A stretch of 64,000 nucleotides of DNA from Gigaspora margarita (taxonomy: Eukaryota > Glomeromycota > Glomeromycetes > Diversisporales > Gigasporaceae). Shown here piece by piece: positions 55,174 to 64,000 of the stretch. Numbering within the stretch: position 1 is the first letter of the stretch; the number at the start of each line of letters is the position of its first letter. The stretch is taken from NCBI GenBank assembly GCA_009809945.1, contig WTPW01000021.1:697397-761396 (forward strand), in the 5' to 3' direction. Made by a program: the position numbers and the translations under genes. The notes under the pieces are model-generated. The model was not told the origin of the DNA. It ran no database searches and was given only the letters and a program-made list of their open reading frames with translations.

Positions 55174-57224
55174 TAGTGTTGGAAATCTTATGTTCTCATG
55201 TTCTCATGAGAACTCACTTTTAATTTGAGAACATTTACAAAAGTTAAGATTTCTCTATTAAATTTTTTTTGAGAACATTAAGTTTGAAAAATATTTTCTC
55301 TATATAAATATATAAAGTAATAAAAATTATTATTATTAAACTAATAGTTTAAATAATTAAGTTCATAAATATTTAATTGTTAATTAGTTGAGAAAAGAAC
55401 ATATTAGTTGTTTTTGAATAACAAAAAAATTTTGAATAATATAATTTATTGGTTTATCCATTTTAGTTTTAGTACAATATATATGTATAACTACCTTTTG
55501 ATTTACAGTTATCCATCTATATAATCATCTTATCTATATTAACACCTTCTATATAATGATTTATTGGTTTATCCATTTCTAGTTTGGTACAATATAGTTA
55601 TATGTAAACTTTGATATACAGTTATCCATCTATATAATCACCTCCTCTATAATCATAATGTATTACTGTTTTTTACATTTAAAATACCACTATATAGTTA
55701 CAATTGCTTTATAATTAAAATTACTCTTATTTTTTTTAAAATTTTAAATACATTTAATAATAAATACCTCTTTATAATTACAAAATAGATAGTTGCTATA
55801 TATAAAAGTCTAAATATTATTAAGTAAATCGATTTTTATATAATATAAAAAGTTGTTTAAAAGAACAAAGAAACATATTAATAAAAATTTACCAATTTAC
55901 ATAAAAATTTTATAGTAAGTGTATTTTTTGCTTTCCAAACAACATTTTTTATTATATAAAAGTTAATTCACTAATTACATTTAGAATTTAATATATGATA
56001 ACTATTTGCATTCATATATAAAAATTTTTTAAAAAATTTTTTAAATTTTTAAATACAAATACAAATAGTTGTCATATATGACAGTCTAAATTTAACTAAA
56101 TAAACCAACTTTTATATAATATAAAAGTTGTTTGAAAGGACAAAATACACTTATATAAAATTTTTATGCAATTGGTGAACCTTTTATTAATATGTTTTTT
56201 TCATTTTACTTTTCTGAGAAAAAATATTGTTAATTTTTTTGCAGAAATGTAAAATAAAGAAATGAATTAATAAAAAATTTTCTAATTTATCTGAAAATTT
56301 TAAAGTATATTTTGTTCTTCCAAACAACTTTTCATATTATATAAAAGTTTGATTTACTTAATAATATTTAGATATATATATATAACAACTATTTGTATTT
56401 GTATATAAAAAATTTTTAAAAAAATTTTTATTTATATTTTATCTCCTTATAATCATGCTTATTTATTATTTTATTATATAGAGATAATTTTTGTAAGCAC
56501 ACCTTTATATAATTACCAATTAAGTGCATAACAAAATGCATGATTATATAAAGGGATATATATATATATATTATTACTTGAATTCCAATGATATCAATAT
56601 CTAATATAAATTTTTAGAGAGCTAACCTCACTATGATAATAATGTAAATTTTTACAAAAAAATTACTTAACAAATCTTAATTATTTTGATTTTAAACTTT
56701 AGCACTGCATTTTATAATTTAATTGTAAAAAACTTTTGAATCTATAAATTCACTAAATTTATTGTAATGAATATGAACAATACATTATATTTACTAAATT
56801 TACTTATTTATAGTAATGTTAATAGCTTAGTCAAAAATAATATACAAGCTAGGTTAAACTAATAACTTTTTCAATATTATATAAAAATTCTCAAATATTA
56901 AATTGTATTTTTTTAAAAAAAATATAGATAAATTTATAGTTTTATTTTATGAATTACTTAGCTTTTTATATTTATTTTAGTAATTAAATTATATATATTT
57001 TTTTTATCATTAATATTTTTTTTAAATATATTAATTAAAAATACAAATTAAAAATATAAGTAAAAAAGAATGAAAGTAAGCAAATAAGAATGAGAAAAAA
57101 AAAGTAAGAATAAAAAAGTGAGTAAAAAGAGTTTGTAAAGAAGAAAGAGAGAAAATTTTTTTTTCTATTTGAGAACATAAAGTTCTCATGAGAACATAAA
57201 TTTCAAAACAGATTTCCAACACTG
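55174..57224. mobile_element. hAT-like element, 2.05 kb, non-coding
   Basis: Starts TAGTGTTGGAAATC and ends GATTTCCAACACTG, flanked by CTACCGAA (55166-55173) and CTCCCGAA (57225-57232). The subterminal parts carry ATGTTCTCATGAGAAC words. It holds two family A fold-back copies (about 55795-56000 and 56060-56410) and TATATAATCA-type repeats, but no transposase. Confidence 0.78.
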
Positions 57225-57369
57225 CTCCCGAAGTGAGCACCTTAACTTGAAAAAAAATAAAAAATAAAAAAATAAAATTAAATATACTTACTTTAAATAC
57301 CATATTTCTTTACCATTATCATATCTGTTATTATTATTTCTGTTACTTTTACAATTATTTATATTACCC

Positions 57370-58372
57370 CAAAAAGATCTTCTGTAACTCTTTCCACTGA
57401 TCACTTGTACCAACAAAAGCACCAAAATTTAGAAGTATCATTTGGGAGAAGATAGAAGAAAAATCCAAAAAAACACATAATTCAGCAGCTATTATTTAGG
57501 GATACAGTTAATTGAGTATCTTGCTAGTAGCTTCAGAGTTTAGGGGAGTGACAAAAATCAGGTGATTTTTTAGAGGGGGGAGGGGATAAAAATAGTTGAA
57601 ATTATATATAAGAACCTGACTATATATATATTAAAGAAGAGGGAGGGGGGGTAGGCCTCTGATAAAAAATAATCAGGTGATTAATGACACGGCCCTTATC
57701 ACTCACCCAGGGCACCTGTCATTTAGAGATGGAGTTCATAGACTATCTGCTGACAAGTTTAGAGTTTATCACTCACCCTACGAAGTATCTGGTGACTGTC
57801 TGTTGGCCTGAACTATACGGGAAGACTCACTATCCTTAGTACAAGTGGATTTTTAGGTGTCACTTTGTTGTTCTTTTTTTTTTGTCATAAAATTTTCAAA
57901 AAGTGGGCTTTTTGGCGTACCCCCTTCAAAAGATCGATAGTGTTTACACTAACTTAATCGAGAAAACACACCATTTTGGGTACGAAGGCCGGAGTAGTTC
58001 AGAAACGGACTTCAAGGATGGCCAGAGACGTTCTTGGAGAAAACCACTAGAAGAAGACTTTACGAACGTTTTTTTGCCATGGTCTGGCTATTAACCATGG
58101 CTTTTTGGTTTAATATGACTAGGACTTGGCTGATCTAGCTAAGTGGACTTTTCATGTTAACAATTTTTATTTTTTAAAGTCTAGTCAGGATTGTCCTGTA
58201 CTAGCTAACTTTGGGCCCGGGTAAAAATCTATGGATTATAGAAGGCTGTAGTGCAGCCCTAGACTTTATTTTCTTGCATGTTGCTTAGTTATTCTTTGTA
58301 AATGTGTAATAACATTAAGTAATAAATAAATGAATATTGAAGTAGTCCCGGTTATTTAAACTATTAAAAAAA
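57370..58372 (+). mobile_element. Retroposon R1 with poly-A tail
   Basis: 1003 bp flanked by a perfect 17-bp duplication AATTATTTATATTACCC (57353-57369 and 58373-58389) and ending in an A tract after an AATAAATAAATG region. The central part (about 57890-58100) shares the phrase CAAAAGATCGATAGTGTTTA with retroposon R2. A 63-codon open frame at 57903 follows this shared part and might be a coding remnant. It holds a PIF-like MITE (57543-57694). It may be a 5'-truncated LINE or a long SINE; no head promoter is evident. Confidence 0.75.
57543..57694. mobile_element. PIF/Harbinger-type MITE, second family, copy 2
   Basis: A 152-bp element starting GGGGAGTGACAAAAATCAGG and ending GATTAATGACACGGCCC, flanked by TTA (57540-57542 and 57695-57697). 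It is nearly identical to the copy at 25661-25806, suggesting recent activity. Confidence 0.82.
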
Positions 58373-58513
58373 AATTATTTATATTACCCTTATTATTATC
58401 CCTTACTGTTACTTTTATTCCTATTATTTTTTTTATTTAACAATAATTAACTATACCCAAATAAAAATAAATATCTTAATATATAAAAAGATATTATTGA
58501 TAAAATTGATAAA

Positions 58514-59432
58514 GATTATTCAAATTGAACTCTCTTTAATGATCACAGACCAAATTTTTCTGACTAAAGAAAACGAAAAGTTGTTTTTGTTTGAACATTG
58601 CCTATACTTAAAGTATAGTAGAATAATACAGAAAACAGTTTTTATAAAGGACAACTATCTTTTCTGGAACTTTTTGGTATATTTAGCATACAAGCCAAGA
58701 ATGTTCTTTTACCAGATAACTTGCAGATAGTGGTGCTATTTTATAAAAAATTCTGGTAAATATTAAAAAAGTTCTCCATTGATGAAGCAACCTATGCTAA
58801 AGCAATGGGAAACAATAAAAAAAATAAGTTTTCTAAATACATGCTCTTTTAAATTAAACACAAGTAAACTGCCTTGCTTCTTTGGCTTTCTTAAAATTTC
58901 AACAAAGTGGGCATTCTAGTTTACCCTCCCCAAAAGATCAGCAGTGTTTACTCTTTCCAAATTGGGATTACACTTTCCAAATTGGAATCAAGTCATGAGT
59001 AAAACAAAGAATAGCATATAAGTGGTTTGGTGAAATTATTGAATCCCTAAATTGAAAGATTTCTAGAATATTTGTTTAGTCAGTTAACTTTCTTCCTTTT
59101 TTTCTTTTTTTCTTTTTTTTCTTTTATGTACATATAATACTTTAGCAAAAGTAACCTTTTGTACAGATAATTTTTTAGTAAAGTTCTGTTGTATGGCTTT
59201 TTCTTTTTTTTTTAAGCTTGCAGCTGCTATTTATTGATTCTGAGGTGTACACCCTGACAGTTCAGGGTACCTATGAGGAGGAAAAGTGCTACCATGACAG
59301 TCATATTTGGGCACTTTTAGCAACCAGGTACTCTTTATTTAGGTTAGATTAGTTATTATAGCATTTTGTTAATGTTGTGTAATTTGGAATTTGCCATTAA
59401 TCTATAATAAAGAAAGACTTGTCAGAAAAAAA
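58514..59432 (+). mobile_element. Retroposon R2
   Basis: 919 bp flanked by a perfect 14-bp duplication ATAAAATTGATAAA (58500-58513 and 59433-59446) and ending with AATAAAG and a short A tract. The part near 58905-58950 is related to R1 (GTGGGC, CCCAAAAGATCAGCAGTGTT), so both derive from one family. A 60-codon open frame at its start has no recognised domain. Confidence 0.72.
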
Positions 59433-59446
59433 ATAAAATTGATAAA

Positions 59447-60290
59447 ATAACTTTTGAACCTGCAATAATTTTTGAATATTCCATCATGTACTAACACACC
59501 AGTATAATGTCAAATTTCAACTTATAGACTAGGGCTTAGAGTTGCAGTCATTTTATATTGTCCATCAAACAACCAAAAACATTCAAACAAATTAAGGTCA
59601 ATATTTTTTCAATATGAATAAAAAAATAAATAAAAGTAAATACTGTATTAGAGAGTCAGTAAAATTAAAAAAGACTGGCAAAGTCTGCTATGTTCTTTTG
59701 CTGATAAAGCTGATTTAATAAATATAAACCAGATTTTTTGACTCTACATATATATTCTGAGCTAATTCAGTCATCTTGAAATATCTAAAAATAGTGAAAT
59801 TTTTCCTTAAAATTTTATGAAACTGACATACTAACATACCATCAAACACCATATTTTATTATGAATAAGTAACGCTCCCGTAAAACTTTATTTTAACTTT
59901 GGGTTAGCAGAATCTAAACAAAACCTCTCACCAAAATTATTTTAGATAATCTTAATTTAAAGTGATTGAGAGAGTGATGCTTATTATAATAAAATATGAT
60001 ATTGTTAGCTACTGTGCTTTGAGCCAATGTTATATTTTTCAATATTTTGTATACTATCCAACCCAGTTGTTGAAATATAGAGCTATGAAATATATTAATT
60101 TAGATAGAAACCAAACCTTGAGTTTGTTCTAATAATTTAGAGATTTGGACGTGTTAGAAATTCACTGAACCACTAATAATATAAACATACAAGCTCTATA
60201 ATTTATTAACACCTACCTTGGCTCATATGAAAACTCTCTAGGGAAAGCCATTGAAAACGAACTTCTATTAGAGAAATTTGAACAAAGAAA
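59447..60290. other. AT-rich spacer with a MITE-like inverted repeat
   Basis: No gene. At about 59848-59995, CATATTTTATTATGAATAAG and CTTATTATAATAAAATATG form an inverted pair about 145 bp apart, flanked by T/A-rich sequence that hides any target duplication. Confidence 0.45.
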
Positions 60291-60925
60291 TCCTACTTAT
60301 AAATAGGGTTGTGAATTTGTCGGTTTTTAGACTACAACCGTATATCAAATTTTCAATTGACCATATAAATAATCTGTGCAACAATGATTTCGGAATCTAT
60401 TGGAGACGAGTTTCTTATATCCTCTCTGGTGAAAGCTATTTCCTTATATGCTTACTAACTCGCACGATTTTTTATAATAATGAAAATATCAATGAGCGCA
60501 ATTACATGTTATGTGTTAAAGTGAAGTAATGATTAATAAACGGTTATATGAAATAATGACGTGAGTGATAATACGTAATGATTCGATAAAATAAAGTAAG
60601 AATGCAGTATGTAGTAATCGAGGCTGAATAATTGAACCGTCCTAAAAATGTAGTAATTGATCGAAAATTGCGACGTAATTCAGGACAACAATATTTAGCA
60701 TGACAATTGGACCCAAGTGATCGACGATCACATGATAAACATTTCAAGACGTCATTTGTTTACCAGAATAAAGCAAACCATTATTCTTAACTAACCCTAA
60801 CTTAGACAGAATGATTGTCATGTGATATTGTGATGATCACTGAACTACCCCAGTATCGCTCGGACACATACAAGTTACGTCATATTTACTACCGGGCAGG
60901 TATGTTAGCACGTGGCAGGTTTTAA
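60291..60925. other. Intergenic, more balanced base composition
   Basis: Richer in G and C than most spacers here. A minus-strand open frame of 67 codons (60747-60544) starts MKCLSCDRRSLGSNCHAKYC and has five Cys in its first 22 residues, so it could be the remains or an exon of a zinc-binding protein, but no family is recognised and I do not call a gene. Confidence 0.35.
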
Positions 60926-61569
60926 CCCTATAAGAAAAATGTACCGTAAAGGTACGGGTTGGCGGCGTAAAGGCACGGGTTTTGGTGGCACGGATTAAAC
61001 CCGTATTTGGTACGTAGGAGGTTTAGATTGGCGCGGATTTTTGGCCAATGGTGGACCGTATGCCCGTACCAATTGGACTTTTAATGGCTCGGGTTTTGCG
61101 ACACTTTACTAGTCCAAAATGCACGGGTTTTGGCACGGGTAATTAACGTGAATTAGCGTGTGATAAAAAAAAATACATGCAAGTAGATTACATAAATTTA
61201 TATCAACAATCAATACAATATGAACAAATTAACTGCACATGTATCAAAATTTTGTAAGGAATTTTTTTTGTTAAGACACCCAGAGCAGTTTCATTAGTTA
61301 AATTATGAGATATCGCAATTTTTTCAAAAAAAATCGCATATTGATCTTTCGCTCTTCGTGAAACTAGCCAACACGTACCACCTTTGACACGTATCATTCC
61401 GTGAATGAAGGTGCCATTACGTATGACGTGACATAACGTGTCACCTCCCCCGTACCACTTTTTACCGTGACATTCCGTCAACAGCTCTGTACGTACCACT
61501 CCGACCGTGCCATTCCGTGGATTCCAGACACCAATGCGTACCACACCCCGGACCACTTTTTTTATAGGG
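60926..61569. mobile_element. Family H element, copy 2
   Basis: 644 bp starting CCCTATAAGAAAAATG and ending GGACCACTTTTTTTATAGGG. The left half carries GCACGGGTTTTGG words and the right half CGTACCACT/CCATTCCGT words, repeated several times. Related to the element at 37096-41322. The flanking bases (TAA and AAA) do not give a clear duplication. The 117-codon open frame on the minus strand follows the repeats. Confidence 0.65.
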
Positions 61570-62228
61570 AAAATTTATGATCGAAAATTCTACAGACAGT
61601 GCTTAGGGCAGTGCAAAACCAGCGAATAGTCTGTGATAACGGCCGGCTAAGCTAGCTCATACATGAAGATCCTCAAATTCCTACTAATGAAATCGTAGCC
61701 GTTCATTAAATGAAAAGTATCCTGTTGATAATTTTGTTTCAGAACCTGCAATGCCCTGTAAAAATCGCATAGGGACAGTGCAAATCACGTGATTTTGTAT
61801 GAAAATAATCTACCCTAGCCGGCAACTAACCAATCACAGACTATGATTTAAACCACATGGTTTTGATAGGCTGGCTGAGCCGCTAATCAAAATCATGGTT
61901 AAACAGCTGGCCAACGCTGGCCAGGGACGTGTAAAATTTTGGAAATAAATTTTTCCAAATTTTTCCAAATTTTTGACTTAATTCCAAAATTTCAAATTTT
62001 TGTGTTTAACGAAATTTTTGCTGATTTTCGAGGTTACACATGATTTGACCAATAAAAATAGGTCTTTATACATGTGATCCGACCAGAGACATGTAAAATT
62101 TTAAATTTCCATATTTCCAATTTTTGGGTTACACATGATCTAACCAATAAAAATTGTGCTTTTATACATGTGATCTGACCAATAAAAAAATTTTGATTTT
62201 TCTTTAAACGCACTCTTAGATTTAAATA
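61570..62228. repeat. Spacer with a 160-bp tandem duplication
   Basis: No gene. The phrase CAGGGACGTGTAAAATTTTG (61921) and the later CAGAGACATGTAAAATTTTA (62083) begin two successive copies of a unit of about 160 bp, each ending near CTTTATACATGTGATCCGAC. GGCTGGCTGAGCCGC and GCTGGCCAACGCTGGCCAG lie just before. Confidence 0.55.
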
Positions 62229-63288
62229 CTAAAGTCTACATATACTTTTATTAACAACTCTACATATTCGCACCAAGAAAGAAAAAACTAGTACAAGACA
62301 ATGTTTTTTTTGAATAACAAACCAAAAAAAAAGAGCCCTACCAAGAAAGTAACTACTGCAAGTAATAAATTTATTAATAAAAAAAATTTTTTTCGATAAA
62401 AAATTTTTATCAAAAATTTTACAAATTTTTGCTAATATCCAAATAAAAAAGATTTGCGATTTAACCCCTTCTCCATCTTTTTTGTCGACATTTCTCTGAT
62501 CATTTCCGTTTATACTTGTATTTGTACACGTGTGTTTAATCGCATTGGTATTTGTCATTGCTCGTGATCCGCCACATTTCCTTTTTGACTAAAGCAGATA
62601 AGATTTTCGTATAAAAATTTTATATTATCTTATCTGCTCTATCTTGAGAAGAGCTGCGTTGCGCGTTCAGATCTATCTGCGCTTGCCCTCAAAAAATTTT
62701 TGTCGTATTTGGGTTGTATTTATTATGTTTTCCTTTTTTCGTGTAGGTTCATGCATATGAAAATTTTTTCTTAAAATAGTAAAGATTCGATTAATAGGCT
62801 TATTGAAATCGATCTGCATATGTTAGCACTGGTTTTTTCTAAGCCTTGAATATCGATCAGCGTAATTGTTCTTATTTAGCTGTGATTTATTGTCCCACTA
62901 CCCCGACGTACTAGGGACTGTTGGTCCGGTTCTGAGTTCCAAATGGCATTGTCTCGAGCCATGGTTCGGTATGTGCTAAGATAAATGTTATAGATGTTAA
63001 GTGTGTGAAGTGTAAAAACATAATACTATTGCCACTGCATATTGTTGATTTATATAATGCAAACCCTTATTTTGCATTTAAATTTAAATGTTTTAAATAT
63101 ATTTCTATAACTCTGTAAAATACATAATATTTTAAACTACCAAGCCATCTAATTGAAATCCACAAATGATTATGTATAAATGGCATCTATATAAAAATTT
63201 TAAATAATAAGCTTTTATTTTATACTATATACAATAAAAAATTTTGGTTTACATAAAATATCGACTACCCGACGTAATGTGCTGTTAT
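62229..63288. other. Intergenic with a perfect hairpin and a GC-rich patch
   Basis: No gene is called; the 109-codon minus-strand open frame at 62558-62229 is AT-driven and domain-free. AGCAGATAAGAT (about 62593) and ATCTTATCTGCT (about 62628) form a perfect 12-bp stem. About 62893-62985 is a patch rich in G and C (CCCCGACGTACTAGGGAC, CCGGTTCTGAGTTCC) of unknown nature. Confidence 0.4.
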
Positions 63289-63500
63289 TAATCCCTATAA
63301 AAAAAATTTAATATGGTAAAATATGGAAAAATACATGGAAAAATAACCAGGAAAAATATGTAAAATAACCAGGAAATTCGTATGTAATTTACAGGTAATT
63401 TTACACTTTTTTAATGGTCTTTTTACATGCAAAATTCCATATTCAAAACACGGAAAATGTACCATTTACGTGTATTTGAAACATGTAATTTTATATAGAA
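63289..63500. repeat. Possible family H left end
   Basis: CCCTATAAAAAAAATTTAAT at 63291 resembles the family H tip. It is followed by repeated ATGGAAAAATA and AACCAGGAAA words and an inverted ATTCCATATT. No right end was found within the window. Confidence 0.35.
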
Positions 63501-63700
63501 AAATAATATATAATTATTATATCTATTATTAATATTTTATATTTAATAAATTAAATTAATTAATATACAATATTTTTTTATTAAAAATGATTTAATAGAT
63601 TTTATTTATTTAAAAAATTTTAATACTAATAAATTATTTTAACTAGTTATATCAAAATGAATTTATTAAAAGTCAATATATACATAATAGTTTAATACTA

Positions 63701-63958
63701 CTATTTAGGTTCGATAAGATCTAGGTTGATTTCTTTTTCTTTTCGGACGTTGTTTAATATTTTCTAAATTCATATTTATAATATTATAAATAATTAAATT
63801 ATTTAATTAAATTATATAGATGTTGTAAAATTTTGCTTTTTATAAATTTTTAATTTTACCTTTATTTTTTGAAATTCATTTTCATTTTCAATCTCATTTG
63901 CACTTATAATTTTTTCAACATCCGAATTGTTTTGATTTGCAATATTTTCATTAGGCAT
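63701..63958 (-). CDS. Possible 3' end of a spliced gene
   Basis: On the minus strand an open stretch MPNENIANQNNSDVEKIISA... begins with an ATG at 63958 and runs to an AAG/GTAAAA donor at 63860-63859. A TTTAG acceptor lies at 63764, giving a 96-bp intron. After it the sequence is open either as KILNNVRKEKEINL (stop 63703-63701) or, in another phase, as ENIKQRPKRKRNQPRSYRT (stop 63707-63705), a basic tail like a nuclear localisation signal. The phase cannot be settled here. Upstream exons would lie beyond the window edge. No family is recognised; the protein would be charged and low in complexity. Confidence 0.3.
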
Positions 63959-64000
63959 TTTTTCTTGAACCTTTTGTTTCTTTTTTTTTGTCTTTCATAA

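Larger units (their letters stand above)
53880..57270 (+). mobile_element. Long tRNA-headed SINE, copy 2, with two hAT insertions
   Basis: The head is an excellent tRNA-like Pol III promoter: A box TAGCAAAGTTGG (53893-53904) and B box GGTTCGAATTCC (53944-53955), 40 bases apart. The body of about 1.05 kb without insertions shares its 3' third with copy 1 (23097-23830), and the A-rich tail follows at about 57238-57270. Two hAT-like elements (54566-54851 and 55174-57224) interrupt it. No clean target duplication was found. It is not a tRNA gene, because the sequence does not fold into the full cloverleaf and a long body follows. Confidence 0.75.

Noticed and set aside
61203-61556. 117-codon minus-strand gene
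   Set aside because: Overlaps the repeated CGTACCACT/CCATTCCGT words of family H and has no domain.
62229-62558. 109-codon minus-strand open frame
   Set aside because: Phe/Lys/Ile-rich product of AT-rich sequence with A and T tracts; no start context or domain, though a decayed exon cannot be excluded.

Overview
The window looks like a piece of a very AT-rich, repeat-swollen fungal genome, most likely an arbuscular mycorrhizal fungus (Glomeromycotina, for example Gigaspora or Rhizophagus relatives). The gene content supports this: one intact single-exon F-box/leucine-rich-repeat gene, a broken TKL-like protein kinase with the HCDLHSGN loop style, and a broken Sel1-repeat gene. These families are hugely expanded in those fungi. 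The assignment is inference from family style and base composition; no species marker (rRNA, organelle gene) is present. The assembly has a 70-base gap (50178-50247) and a few single N positions.

Almost everything else is mobile DNA, much of it datable by nesting. From 1 to 7 kb: a large palindrome carrying a PIF/Harbinger-type MITE, then three hAT-like elements side by side at one 8-bp target, the middle one holding a solo LTR that itself holds a MITE, then fold-back elements inside a 2.0-kb element with 8-bp target duplications. From 7.3 to 17.7 kb: one LINE of about 10.3 kb (ORF1, endonuclease, reverse transcriptase, RNase H, zinc knuckle, poly-A), full of stops and frameshifts and interrupted by two DNA elements; it sits in a fold-back element whose two halves can still be rejoined. 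From 17.7 to 27 kb: fold-back elements, a four-hairpin block, a 1.3-kb palindrome with a truncated LINE tail, two copies of a roughly 1.5-kb unit with different insertions, and a 734-bp tRNA-headed retroposon.

From 28.9 to 30.7 kb lies the only convincingly intact gene (F-box/LRR, 577 residues, minus-strand neighbours broken). The kinase pseudogene (32.6-33.4 kb) and Sel1 pseudogene (41.4-43.3 kb) flank a repeat-rich block: a mosaic of 100-150-bp repeats and composite MITEs, a five-copy minisatellite, and a 715-bp element (37.1-41.3 kb) split by a 3.5-kb hAT-like composite that carries an array of about 27 short near-palindromes.

From 44 to 64 kb the window holds a series of cleanly bounded MITEs (hAT 8-bp, Mutator-like 9-bp, PIF TWA, Tc1-like TA duplications), four more poly-A or tRNA-headed retroposons with target duplications, a second long tRNA-headed SINE interrupted by two hAT-like elements, and at the right edge a possible spliced minus-strand gene end. 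No transposase gene was found for any DNA element, so all appear non-autonomous and moved by proteins encoded elsewhere.
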